NCBI GenBank assembly: GCA_028752905.1
Contig: JAQNBH010000011.1
Location: 25,011,333-25,075,332 of the forward strand
Origin: Cladorhizidae sp. MBARI D1340-BT2
Lineage: Eukaryota > Porifera > Demospongiae > Poecilosclerida > Cladorhizidae
Length of the DNA: 64,000 bases
Direction of reading: 5' to 3'
Below are positions 22,220 through 33,450 of this stretch, one piece after another (within the stretch, counting starts at the first letter, position 1; every line of letters begins with the position of its first letter). The translations under genes and the position numbers were made by a program. Under the pieces are notes generated by a model that saw only the letters and a program-made list of their open reading frames with translations, was not told the origin of the DNA and ran no database searches.

Positions 22220-22490
22220 AATGTGTAATGCACACTGATAATGGTGTGTAATGCACACTGATAATGGTGTGTAATGCACACTGATTATGGTGTGTAATAC
22301 ACACTGATAATGGTGTGTATACACCCCGATGATGGTGTGTGTTGCACATAAAAAAGAGCATCTTATGCATGCTACAATATTGAGTGTGTAATGCACACTC
22401 AAAATGAGTGTGCGTATAGCGACAGCACAGCACACTCTATTTGGTGTGCGTTGCACACTTAATTTTTTACAGTGTACACTCTGACTGAGC
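22220..22490. repeat. GTGTAATGCACAC tandem array with transposon-like terminus
   Basis: About five units of roughly 22 bp (TGTGTAATGCACACTGATAA) occur at 22220-22345, each containing an imperfect GTGT...ACAC palindrome. Diverged GTGTGC..GCACAC copies continue to 22460. It ends in AATTTTTTACAGTGTACAC. The inverse of that end, TACACTGTAAAAA followed by TGTAGTGCACAC, occurs at about 27011-27042. This looks like the subterminal region of a mobile element. Confidence 0.6.
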
Positions 22491-22578
22491 ATACACATGC
22501 ACCGCTGGGCACCTTGCTCCCAGCCCTGAATAAGAGAGAAGGTGGAGGATCAGAAGAAGAGACATCAAGGGAAACCAT

Positions 22579-22882
22579 GCGATCATCAACTGTTGTTGGC
22601 CCAACAGGACCATCAGAGCAGCCCTCGAACAGGACCATATAGGGTCATTTTAGGACATAGAATATTTACTGTTATTGTATTTTGTGAGTAGTATAAAAGG
22701 CACGATGTATGGAGAGCTAAGATCAGATAACTGCGAACCTGAACACCAGTGAAACACTTCTACCTTAAGATAAGAATACCCAGAGACACTGGTATTCTAA
22801 TTGTTTATTGGATGTTTTGTTATCTCATGTATGAATATCTGAAAGACTGTTATTCATTTAAGTAACTAGATTTTGTTACTTG
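22579..22882 (+). other. Possible LTR fragment
   Basis: Contains a TATA-like gtataaaaggc (about 22691) and ends TATCCA, followed by TTGGTCCAGAAGG, which could be a primer binding site. There is no second copy in the window and no target duplication was found. The call is weak. Confidence 0.25.
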
Positions 22883-22984
22883 GGTATCCAGTTGGTCCAG
22901 AAGGGAGGGATGAGTTCGGTTTGTATTGTGCGGCTCAGTAGGTTGACTGGGGGCAAATACTTACGTCAGCGTACGTGACAAGGA

Positions 22985-23850
22985 TCGCTTGGCATAGTTA
23001 GAACCTCTGTGTCAAGGAAGGTTGTTTGCGGTGACTGGTTGCAAGTGCCTAAACATGCCGCCATCCTGGCTGTGATTGACGTCAAGGCACTGTACACCAA
23101 CATCCCCCATGGAGAATGGAGAGCCTTGGTCACAAGCTTCTTCCTCAGGCACCTCTGGGCCAAGGTGCCAGGGAGATGCCTGACCTCGTGCATGAAAATA
23201 GTGCTGGAACAAAACATTTTCTCTTTTGCGGATAACTTTTGCGGATAACATGTACCGCCAAAAGAGGGGCACGGCAATGGGGACAAAGTTCGCACCCACC
23301 TTTGCCACCATTTTTATGGGAGTTACTGGAGACCAAATACTGGGAATCCCAGCCCAAAGACAAGCAGACACTAGTCTGGTGGTGCTACTTGGACGACATC
23401 TTCATGGTCTGGGAACATGGCCCAGAGTCATTGCACCAAGCCATGGAGGCGCTGAACGAGTGGCACCACATTATAAAATTCACACACCAGACATCCACAC
23501 ACACAGTGGACTTCCTAGACATCACAATAAGAACAATAAATACATGCAGACCAATATACTGGACACTAAACTGTACTTCAAACCCATTAATAGATTCCAA
23601 TACTTACACTACAAAAGCTGCCACCCAAACCATAACTTTGGTGGCATACTAAAGGGGGAGGCTATAAGATGCCTCAGGGCCTCCTTTGACAGCGACACCT
23701 TCTATAAGACACTCAACTTCCTCGCCAAACAATTCACAAAGAGAGGATACCCAATATACCTAATTAATGATACCTTTGAACTGGTCCCTTATGCATGGAG
23801 TGAAGAATACCTCGGGTGGATAGGCTCGGGGGTGGCAAGCCACTAAACAC
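22985..23850 (+). pseudogene. Penelope-like RT, 3' half (palm and thumb)
   Basis: Reverse-transcriptase palm of the Penelope type: AVIDVKALYTNIPHGE (about 23069), VLEQNIFSF, YRQKRGTAMGTKFAPTFATIFMG (about 23252), the catalytic YLDD at 23386-23397, then FTHQTSTHTVDFLDITI and LYFKPINRFQYLHYKSCHP (about 23570). The N-terminal RT blocks are missing; they occur instead at 26.2-27.0 kb. A 13-bp tandem duplication (cttttgcggataa, about 23223-23248) shifts the frame, with two more shifts around 23330 and 23545. Locally C-rich coding distinguishes it from the surroundings. Confidence 0.85.
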
Positions 23851-25150
23851 ACACCTCTGGGACAGTCCCCCTGGTCTCCAAGTATAGACCACACCTAGAT
23901 CAAACATACATTAGACACACAGTCAATACACCCGAGGTCACATGGCTTGTCGGCAGAGTAAACCCAATCCCCACGGCATGCAGAATCGTGGGGAACCGAG
24001 TAGCAGCAAAGACAGGGTTGGGCACGACGACAAAACCTGCTCAGGTGTCATCACCACCCCCCTGGAGATTCCCAATTGTCTGCCCATACCAACTGGCCTC
24101 ACTATAATCATATTTAAAACCCAGTGCCAATCATACCAAACCTGGAATCCCTAATAAATGACTCCCCACCTAATATTGCCCCTACTAATATCCCATCTAT
24201 AATGCCCTCTATAGATACTGCCCTCTACACTTATCCTGGAATCCTTACTATCCCTACTAAATATATATCCCTGCCTAAATATATAGCATAATACAACCCC
24301 ATTTAATGCCCCCCCTACTAGGTTCCCAATTAGTGCACATCCCTAACATCCATCCTCCCCACACACACTAGTCTCTTAGGAACTCACGGCTGTCAGTAAC
24401 AGTAATGATAGCAGGATGTAGGTATAGACTCAGACCATACCTACACAAACCTAAATGCACACAATGCACACACGGAGAAAATGCTCAAAAATCCACTGCC
24501 TCCCAGGACTAAACATCTGGGGCGAGCAGGGGGGATAGGGACTCCACATACATTCAAACCCACCTCCAAACATGAGATACGCAGGCCTCAAGCCCCCTCA
24601 GGTCCGCCATGAGAGACGACAACAAAACATTAATAAGCCTGCAACCCCCCCCCCCCCCCCCCCCCACCAGGACAAGCTAACCCATCATATAACTCACCAG
24701 ACACTCCCAGAAGAACCCCCACATACCCCAACAACAAGCCCTCCTAATTAGCGCACAACTGGTAAAGAATAGCCAAGCAAAGAAATACATGTACTGCCAC
24801 ATCCACCCTACCACCCATCACACATGCATCTGCAACATATTACAGGCACACAGAACACCTCAGACTCTCATACAACCCAAGCACACACAAGAAACCCTCT
24901 TACCTAATACTCTACAACTGCCATTAATATACAAACAAATTCTGTGCATGCACTCATCATTCTAACAGGCACTAATTAAACACCACACGAATATATCACC
25001 TTCATAGTATATATACCACACCCTCATCCTCTGTCAGAGCACATGTTACAGTAGTAAGGCTCTGAAGAAGACCTAATCATTGGAGGTCTAAATATATTAA
25101 GTCTATTTAAGTTCAGTAGTGAGTTGTTAAGAATACAGTAGTTACCAGTA
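23851..25150 (+). other. C-rich 3' tail of Penelope-like copy
   Basis: Continues the element past RT: ORF traces VSKYRPHLDQTYIRHTVNTPEVTW and then stop-rich, A/C-rich sequence. A C21 homopolymer lies at 24645-24665. I find no readable GIY-YIG motif, unlike the copy at 15.3 kb. Confidence 0.45.
25036..25094 (+). ncRNA. Hammerhead-like motif, degenerate
   Basis: CTGAAGA is followed by a perfect 6-bp stem (AGACCT...AGGTCT) and then AAAT, resembling the hammerhead core CUGAUGA-stem II-GAAA with changes. An outer 5-bp pairing (AGAGC with GCTCT) precedes it. Penelope-like elements are known to carry hammerhead ribozymes near their ends, and this lies between the two Penelope halves. The core is mutated, so it would not be expected to cleave. 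Confidence 0.22.
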
Positions 25151-25199
25151 CATAAGATATCTAATTTTTTTGTATTTATTAATAGTCCAACCAGAGATG

Positions 25200-26990
25200 G
25201 GTCGTCGAACTGATGGACCTCCTGCAAACTTCAACAGAAGCCACACTCTGTCGTCTGCCCCTCGGGCAGCAGTCGGGGATTATAGCCTCCAGGGGGACCA
25301 GACACTAGCCCCCTGGGCCCACCGTCCCCGAGTAGGGCAAAGGGACCAACAGTGGTCCCACCTGAGGGCTGGACCGACAAATGCCGGTGCAAGTTCCTGG
25401 CCAACCCCTGCCAGAAGACCCGATGGAGGTGGGGAATTCAACTCCCCCACCTCCACCCGAGGTGAGTCCCCCTAATCTACCGATAGTTCCTCTCCAAATC
25501 CCTCCACACCCAAACACCCCCCAACTACCTGTGTGCAACCTACAAAACCCTCCCACACCCGCATTGCCACCACAAACTGCTCCCCGGTTGGCCTCCCCCA
25601 CTTACCCTTCCCCCCTACCCCCCCCCCCACCTCCTTATCGATTACCAGGTCCAAGGTGGTGGCAGCCCATTGTTGGTCGCCCAACCAGATGGACTATAGG
25701 ATGTGACGAAATCATAAGCTTTGGATCTGTCGAGTATGTCCCCCACACAATTATCTACATCATCACTATCCTTCACATCGGGGACGGCCATGTGCCCCAC
25801 ACCGTCACCCACACCACCCACACCACCAGGCTCCCCCCCCCACACACACACATCACCGCCAGCCTAAAAAATCGACAGGGGAACCACAACCCCCTGGTGA
25901 GGGGACTGGGCCCCGACCAGGGAGACAGACGCAAGCCACCGCAACACACCACTCAACATACAACCAAAACCAAACCCACAGCAGCACAACTCCAATGCCA
26001 AGCACAGCCACCGCTACAGCCACCACCCACCGACCCAGATGCCAGCACACCCCCACCTACAAACACCACCCCTGTCACACCACCACCACCACTACCAACC
26101 GACCCAATCCCTCCTGCAAACACAGCCCCCGCCCCACCTCCACCACCACCAACCGACCCAATCCCACTCCCATAAACACCTACTACAGGTCAAATTGGGA
26201 CGAGGACTTCCGCGACCTGAGGGGGTACGTGCTGAACCTATCCACACACACATTTACACAAACAGAGCTCGAGGTGCTGGAGAAGTATGCCACGACCACT
26301 CCACCCGTCCCGCCCTTACAAAGTCTCTGGGATCTCCAGAGATTTAATAGAAGGGTTAGATTAGAATTCTTACACTACATAAACCCTGCACGTCCCCGTA
26401 ACATTGACCCATTTGCCCCACCCAGTAACTTTATGCCCCCTGCTGCTAATAGACAAATGGAATCGTATCTTGATAGTCTACCAAGCAAACTAACTACCAC
26501 ACTCATGACACTACAGATGCACCCTAACCTAAATAGAAATGAAAGACAAGCCATTAAATGCCTTGCGGAGAACAAGGACGTTGTGATCCGGAAGGCAGAT
26601 AAGGGCTCATGCATAGTGATAGAAAAGACTTAATGGACTATACAAGAAATGAACTTGAACACCTATCAGAGACAGAGAGTTATGATAAACTAGCATTCAA
26701 TCACACACCTGCAATAGTTAAATCCATCAACCACCACATTAAAAGAATGTACCAATGTGACTGGATAACCCGAGACACCATGAGGGGCCTGACCATGGGG
26801 GAAGAGAAAGTAAGAACCCAACGAATGTACTTTCCAAAAAAAGCCCACAAAACCCCTATGCAAATAAGACCAATCTGCTCAGGGTGCTCGGGTCCCACAG
26901 AGGGACTGGCTGGACTTTGTCCTACGACTGGCAGTCAACCTGGTGGCCAGCCACCTAAAAGACTCTGGCCACTTCCTAAATAAACTAAGG
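25200..26990 (+). pseudogene. Penelope-like element, 5' part (Pro-rich region and RT N-terminus)
   Basis: An uninterrupted 264-codon frame (25381-26175) is extremely Pro/Thr-rich. It overlaps a second frame that leads into Penelope-type N-terminal RT sequence: YVLNLSTHTFTQTELEVLEK (about 26228), NLNRNERQAIKCLAENKDVVIRKADKGSCIVI (about 26526-26625), then YDKLAFNHTPAIVKSIN, YFPKKAHKTPMQIRPICSGCSGPTEGL and VASHLKDSGHFLNKLRR (about 26950-26985). Sequence stops at about 27000, just where the palm motifs should begin. Those motifs are in the copy 4 kb upstream. At least three frame changes occur. The role of the Pro-rich region is unknown. Confidence 0.75.
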
Positions 26991-27004
26991 AGGGTGTATT
27001 CAGG

Positions 27005-27835
27005 GAAATCCTACACTGTAAAAACTATAGCGTGTAGTGCACACTAAATCCCTATTTTTCAGGAACGGCCAGTGTCCAACCTCCATAACTACAACCTGAA
27101 AACTAAAAATTTTAAGATGCATCTGATTTGTTTTGTTATGTTGATTTGAATTAGCAAGCATAAACACGTCATAATTTGAAGGGCTCTCATGCCCAGGTGC
27201 ATCTTTAATCACCCTCCACACATGTCTTCAAACATCTCCAGTAATTCCTGCTAGCTTGACAATACAAAGCAAAATACACAAACAAAATAGAACACTTAAA
27301 TGACATGTTAGCACACTACTATATAGTTCTTACCAAAGCCAACCTTCCTCCCAATATTAAAGCTCGCCACATCAAAATTGACGGAAAGCCTGACACTTGT
27401 CACACTCATATGCTCCGTCTTATCCGCTCTATTCCACCCTGCAGAATTAAAACTTATTTTGATTCTCTGTGTAGCCACCTAAACACTTGCACAAAAGATC
27501 CTCAGACATTAATTTATCAAAAAAAACCTTCATGTAACTAGCTTTGTCTGTAGGAATCATAGGCTTATGGGTGGGTACTGGTGGTGGTACCTCACCTTTA
27601 GCGCAGGTTCAACTCAAAATGCCTGTAAGACAATACTCATGTTGGGTATGTTCTGCAGTTGACTGAGAATGCTAATAAATTGCTTTCACATTGCGACACA
27701 TCCCCTCTAGGTTGTCCTTATTTGTAATTGCTCCCCCATAGTAGGTTTGCATTTTAACTATAGACATAGGACTAATCCCTCTAGTGCCACCCAAAGTTAT
27801 ACACTTGCCATTGTAATCAACAGAGCCATTTTAAT
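27005..27835 (-). pseudogene. Mutator-like relic, copy 2
   Basis: The minus strand is homologous to copy 1 from about 10,820 to 11,522: YYGGAITN, a STAEHTQHEYC relic, CLGGYTENQN, SVRLSVNFDVASFNIGRKVGFG and DAPGHESPSNYDVFM (about 27205). Copy 2 keeps a ~95-bp segment encoding PPPVPTHKPMIPTDKASYMK that copy 1 lacks. The end near 27010 carries TACACTGTAAAAAC and a GCACAC palindrome also found at 22.46 kb. Stops throughout. Confidence 0.7.
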
Positions 27836-27904
27836 TGCATCTCCCAGCATTCAGTACAAAATGATGCTACTTTTTGTTTTGCTTGGTGATATTTTACTGT
27901 GGGT

Positions 27905-29095
27905 GATGGTAGAGCTGAAGAAAGATTTACGAAACTGATTTTAGGGATTGGAAGCAAGCAACAGGTAAAGAGGGGATTCTTCAAAGACATGCCAAATGTT
28001 TGACACATCTCCATGTAAAGAATGGTTGGCAGACAAACACAATCAATAAAGAACGCGGAACATCAATTGCTAATTCATTAAGAATCAAGATAATTGTAAG
28101 AACAACCATTATCTTTTAAGTGTGATTGAAGGAATCCTTCTGTGTACTAGCCTTGAAATTGCCTTACAGCTGCATGATGAATCTAGATTCCCTAAACGGA
28201 ATTTTCATGAGTTCTTCTTGACAACGATGATACAATTATTAAGGGAGACTTATAAGTGGCCCATATAAAGCTAGTTATGTCTCTCCTTAAGTACAGAATA
28301 TGCTTTTAAAAATCATGGTACGCATGGTAAGAAACTTTGTTGCTGAATGTGTACAAAGGCAGGTTAGTTTTCATTTCAGGCAGATGAATCAAAAGATGCC
28401 AGCAAGAAGTAGCAGCTGGCTGTGATGATTGTGAGGAGTGTAGACGAGTTGACCTTATACATGAGGGATTTGACATTTGTGGAGGTTACATGTTTGACCG
28501 CTGAGAGTTTAACATCTAACTTATTGTCTGTCCTGAAAACTTACCAACTGGATCCTGCCTGTGCTGTAGCATAGGGATATGATGGATCGTTATTTATGAG
28601 TGGAAATATTTCTGGTGTGCAACAGAAAATGAGAGAAGTTGCACCATATGTTCTGTATATTCGTTCTTCTTAAATAGGTTCAGGTTGTTTTTGACTTTTT
28701 CTGTCTGCTTGAGTGCTTGTATCTACAACCAAGTCACATGCAATCTTTGTTGCAAAGTAGAAACAATTGCATCCACCATCCATCCATCCATCCATCCATC
28801 CATAGAAAAGCAGATTCATCAGCTCTCTAAAACACAGGCATGTCAACAAAATGTTGTAAATATAATTTTTTGCAATTATGACCCAGCTATTGCAACCTTG
28901 GAAGAGATCTCTAATTGATTGAAGAGCTGTATAGTCAAATGTTCTTAATTAAGATCTAGAATTTCCAATTTATATTCCTTATCATATTTGATAGGATACT
29001 GACCTAGAGTAAGAGTTTGTCTGATTAACTACAGCGTATATTCCCAAGTTAATCTTGCTAAAGCAGGAGGTTAGACCAGTCAATATACGGGAAAA
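27905..29095 (+). pseudogene. ZMYM1-like hAT relic (DUF4371 type)
   Basis: Reading several frames gives FRDWKQATGKEGILQRHAKCLTHL-like sequence (TTF zinc finger), ADESKDASKKQLAVMIV (catalytic Asp block, about 28380), LTFVEVTCLTAESLTSNLL, YQLDPACA..GYDGSLFMSGNISGVQQKMREVAPYV (about 28540-28655) and then STTKSHAIFVAK and NYDPAIATLEEISN. This is the order of the hAT family annotated as zinc finger MYM-type protein 1-like. The C-terminal dimerisation domain is absent. It contains a (CATC)n run and many stops. Confidence 0.7.
28770..28803. repeat. (CATC)n microsatellite
   Basis: About seven to eight CATC units inside the ZMYM1-like relic, at a point where the protein has a gap relative to its family. 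Confidence 0.9.
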
Positions 29096-29539
29096 AATAC
29101 ACCTAACATCCAAAGATTTATAAGAAAAGTTTTTCAATAGATTCTAGTCTATTGTTCATGCTAAATAACATACCAAACATTTAAACCAGAGAACGGGGTC
29201 ATTTTCAAGAGGCATTTCAGCATGGCTGCAGGGAGCTTAAAATAGCTACAATTATCTCAATTACTTCAACATAGTAGGGTAGTTTTGGCATCTAATCCTA
29301 GTTTCTGGGACTAAAGCAATCTGACTGAATCAGGAAATTACCATCAGTTTATTATTTATTGTCAAATCCAATGTGGCACCACAAGAGAATTGTCAATTCA
29401 CTAAAGTGTTGTATTCAACCATGATTGTTAATTATGCTGTCTCTGGCATACCTTTTAGGTTAAATTTTGTCACAGTTAACTATACCGTTAGTGCTGCCAT
29501 CTTCAGGACACAAAAATTATTTGCATGATGGCAAATGAT

Positions 29540-31020
29540 AGTGACAAATTTCCAGCGATCGTAAGAGTCCGAATGTATGTAGCTATACTGAACTATTGAA
29601 TGGTGAGATGCCCTTGGTCAAATAAAGTAAGTACTGGAAAAAAACTTGGTGCTAGGTCCAAGACAAGTCAGTTGTTGCTGAATTACGAAAGCATGGTAAA
29701 ACTTGCTAGGCCACTAATAAAGGCAGAATGAACAGGTTCTTGATGATGCACTTAAGTGCCATTTCTGACTGTATTCCGATATTCGCTGCAGCTGGGCATT
29801 ACATCTACTTGAAATAAGCATACTTCTACATCCGAGAGGTGGGTCAGCTTTAAATCAAATCAACCACCCAGATGTATTAAGAAAATTAGAAAAGAATTTT
29901 CTTGTTATCCATCGCAGCAGTCATTTGTTGGCAGGCCTCAGATCAGATCTTGTAATCTCTCAGATGTTAATGTGGTCACTGAAGACCACTGGAGGTCTGA
30001 TGCATGAAAACTGAATGTCTGAAGAGCAGATAGCCATTTTGATCATGCCCTCATAACACCAGAGTACAACATTGCTTTGCAGGAGTTCAAAACCCTGTCA
30101 TACACAAATCTGAACAGCACAAGGGTTTAATGGAGGTTAGGATGAAACGGGATGATGCTGACCTAGAGTAGATCAGTTCAAAATTTGTCGGAGGCTCACT
30201 TTTATTGCGAGACCCTTCATCAAGGAATATTGTCACTGGGGTTCTGGCTCAGGAAGGGATGAACCTGCACAAATATGAGTATGTAACATCATGCACAAAT
30301 TGATTGGACAGCCTGCATTCACATTCTTGTTCAGTAGAAAGGATAAGCCAGAACACTTGGACAAAACTTCAGCTATCAAGGTCACTCTGGATCGAACTAT
30401 TGATTCCGCACTTGTTTTTCAACATTTCATGGTAGTTTCTAAGGCCGAAGAGTGGAAGAAGTTACGAGTTACAAGATCAGTCCTTTCCGTCCTGCCCTCC
30501 TTGAAGCCACAAACATCTTCAGAAAAGCTGATAAACCACATCTAGACCAGACAGTCTGTGATCATGCAAGTGATGACATCCTAGATTCTGCAGCAGAAAC
30601 AGAGTGCCATGTCCTTGATGGAGGTACGTTCTTTCACCGAAAGCCATGGAAGTGCAGAGAAGCTGGTGGAATAGCCGCACAGTTATATGCTGACTTGAAC
30701 ATCTGGCATTATGGTTCAGCTGTGAATGTTGTCTTTGACGGCCATGAGGAAGGGCCACCCATCAAAAACAATATGCATCAGAGAAGAGGATACAATATTT
30801 ACCCCTTGTAAGCTTACTTAAACATAATTGTCAGGAAAGAAGGAGGAGTGAGTTTCAAGAGATGTCAATAAACAGAGACTGATCCAGATGATTAGATAGA
30901 AACTGAGAGAAAGGGCCACAGTGGTCACTACACCTGGAGATTCTGACTTAGACATAGTAAAGGCTGCAGTGGATCTAAAATAATGGGGTTCCACCTATAA
31001 TAACACCTCACATCCCTATA
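29540..31020 (+). pseudogene. XPG-nuclease-like transposon protein, Academ-like relic
   Basis: This belongs to a large animal protein family that I recognise by pattern. It has an N-terminal helical part (TSQLLLNYESMVKLA, IFAAAGHYIYLK), SDLVISQMLM..LKTTGGL (about 29950-30000), PSSRNIVTGV (about 30215), then an XPG/FEN-like nuclease half: HVLDGGTFFHRKPWK (about 30610), VVFDGHEEGPPIKNNMHQRR (about 30728-30787) and TTPGDSDLDIVKAAVDL (about 30940). The VFDG...R and GD.D.xIV blocks resemble XPG-N and XPG-I. Academ transposons encode such nucleases. This copy is out of frame in places and lacks the Cys-rich C-terminus seen in the copy at 34-36 kb. Confidence 0.55.
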
Positions 31021-32570
31021 ATGAATGACATGTTTTGGGTTCCAAGGCCACATATTTATGGGGGGGCTCTTATGTGTATTGGGTCAATTTGTCTCATGTA
31101 ATGAATGCAAAGGATTGTATGATGAATGAAATGATGGAACGATAGACAATTATTTTTGCATTATTTCCAATACAACAAAACTTTAATTCCTAGCTTGTTG
31201 CCCTAACACCACATTGCATTAATTATTATCCTATATCAAATATAGCAGCAGGGCTAACACTTCAGTACAATTATTGATGTCATAAGATTGTATTGCTTGG
31301 ATATATATATGTGAAAGTACCATATTTACAGAATGCTAACTGATGCAAGGTTGGAACGAGAACGTGCTCAATATTGAGTGTGACGATCATTACCAATTTG
31401 GCAAGGCCATTAATCGTAAAGATTACTTCCAGTTTAGCAAACCTGTTCATAGCTAAAATGTCAGAATGAAACTGCAACATCTATTCTTTTAATCTATAGA
31501 AACATGGTATGTAGAACCTTTACCTGAGCCTATGGAACCTTCACTGCTGTGCTTCTCTCATGTCGTTTTCTATCACTTGCTTTTTTTTCAATCTCAGTAA
31601 TTTTTGTATTGCAGCTTCATAAGCACTCTCTGAGTTTTCTACTTCTCTCTCCTTTCACGAAGTCAATAAAATAAAAAAATCTTGCAAATAAAGAACTAGC
31701 GGTTCTACTGAAAAAATTATGGAATATTGAACTGTGCAAGTAGTATATGGTATGCATGCACATGTGCGCATGAATCAGCTCATAAACATGACTATAGGGT
31801 CAACAGTTCTTTCGACAACTGCAACAAGGTAAGTTGCATAGCTCCAGCTAACCAAGTTGTGGGAGCTTAGAAAGTTAGTGGTTATCTGATGATTTTTAAA
31901 AAAATAATTCCTAGTACAACACCGTCACGGCTATAGCTTTCTCACGGCTATCTCAGGCTCTCAGTTGTATATTAATCTGTCATGCTTCAGTGTGCATTTG
32001 AAACTTGAAGATCTCAAACAAAATCTTCAAAGAATTCTTTTGTGGTACTCCTTCTCTTGTAGAAACATGGGGAAATGGAGTGTAGAAGCTTTACCTGAGC
32101 CAAAGGAAGTTTCTTGATGGTGGATGATGCCAAGTGCTAACAATAAAGGCATTAAAAATCAACTACAGTTATTATTGTTTTGAAGATGAATAATTTAATA
32201 AATGGATTATTGTAATCTTTGTTAAATTTTAGGTTATTATATGGAAAGGAGAAAATATTTCTGACAGCTACAGCTATATATGTTTCTGATCTTATGCTAA
32301 AATAGAATAGAAATTTTAATAATACATCAATAAAGATTGAGCATAGAAAGTTTTGAATTTAAATGCATCAATGGAATTATGCATAAAAGGAGCTTTTACA
32401 ATTTATAAAGTTTAAAAACATTTAACTCATTTTCAAACAGCTTGCCTAATATGTGTACATGAATATATATTTGTTAAAAGACTACAGATCTAGTCACTTA
32501 CTTTCAAATATGTATGATATTGTTATATAAATCAAAGGAGGAATATCATGCTCATCATGCTCACCACAAG
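31021..32570. other. Intergenic or intron sequence leading into SRCR array
   Basis: AT-rich with no domain ORF. From about 32,160 on it matches intron sequence before the type-A exon at 42.69 kb (and minus-strand 1-175), marking the left edge of the SRCR tandem units. Confidence 0.5.
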
Positions 32571-32848
32571 GAGAGATCAGACATAAAGAAGGAATAGTAG
32601 TCTGCAATGAGAATATTTGGGGACAGTGTGTGATGATGAATGGGGAGCTGCTGATGCACAAGTTGCATGCGGAGAGCTAGGATATTCTGGTTTTGGAGCT
32701 AATACACTTACTGTATATGCTATTCCCGATGGCACTGGACTGGACAATGTCAATTGTATTGAGGATGAGAGCAGTATCTTTAGTTGTAGTGCTAATACCT
32801 TTGGGAACCACAATTGTATTCACTTAGAAGATGTTCGATTGAGCTAAG
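32571..32848 (+). pseudogene. SRCR exon A1
   Basis: After an acceptor (ccacaag/GAGAG), the first ~55 bp are decayed. From 32617 a clean SRCR sequence reads GTVCDDEWGAADAQVACGEL, GYSGFGANTLTVYAIPDGTG, DNVNCIEDES and IFSCSANTF..HNCIHLEDV. Most conserved Cys are present. One base is lost in the W-G-T segment, and the end reads RLS-stop where other copies have VSCQ and a GTAAGT donor, so it probably cannot splice. It is the first member of the plus-strand array; partner exon B1 lies 290 bp downstream. Confidence 0.75.
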
Positions 32849-33137
32849 TAATAAGTAGTAATCATACTAGAGTGTTTCATATTTGCACAAAATAGGCTAA
32901 CATAGTACTTAACAATGCTCTAGAGTTATTGATATAACAATAATGTAAACTGTCATCAATGTATTAGTTACTCATTCATTTGTTACTTGCTTATTGAACA
33001 TAGAAATTAGAGGAAAAGGGGTAAAAACCACAACACATGCACCGAATATGCTGTCAAGAGCTATTTCTTTAAAGTTTGGAATTTTTTTATTTTTTTAGGT
33101 GATGCAATTTTTATCATGACAAAACTTATCTCTCAAG

Positions 33138-33450
33138 GAACAATCAGACTGCAAGGAGGCACAGCCAGAAGTGGAGATATAGAAGTTTACTACAACAAAG
33201 TGTGGGGTACTGTGTGAGATCATGCTTGGGGGGGCTGCTGATGCACAAGTTGCATGCAGACAGCTGTGATATTGTGCTAATGGAGCTACTACACTTGCTG
33301 AATCTGAGGTTCCTCATGGCACTGGACAAATATGGTTGGCTGATGTCAGTTGTATTGGGGATGAGATAAGTCTCTCGATATGTGGCACTAACCGTATTTG
33401 AATCCACAATTGTTCGCACAATGAAGATGTTGCTGTTAGCTGTCAAGCTG
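33138..33450 (+). pseudogene. SRCR exon B1
   Basis: Acceptor tctcaag/GAACAATC, donor CTG/GTAAGT. The exon reads GTIRLQGGTARSGDIEVYYNKVWGTV, a stop in place of Cys, then DHAWG. A one-base insertion in a G7 run, two further stops and an intact final VSCQAG follow. Splice sites are preserved while the frame is lost. The 3.3-kb Academ-like transposon is inserted 16 bp after the donor. Confidence 0.78.

Noticed and set aside
22579..22882. Solo LTR or 5' LTR
   Set aside because: TATA-like box and possible primer site only; no second copy and no target duplication. Kept as a low-confidence feature, not a finding.
28770..28803. (CATC)n as a CRISPR-like or regulatory repeat
   Set aside because: Simple tetranucleotide microsatellite with no spacers.
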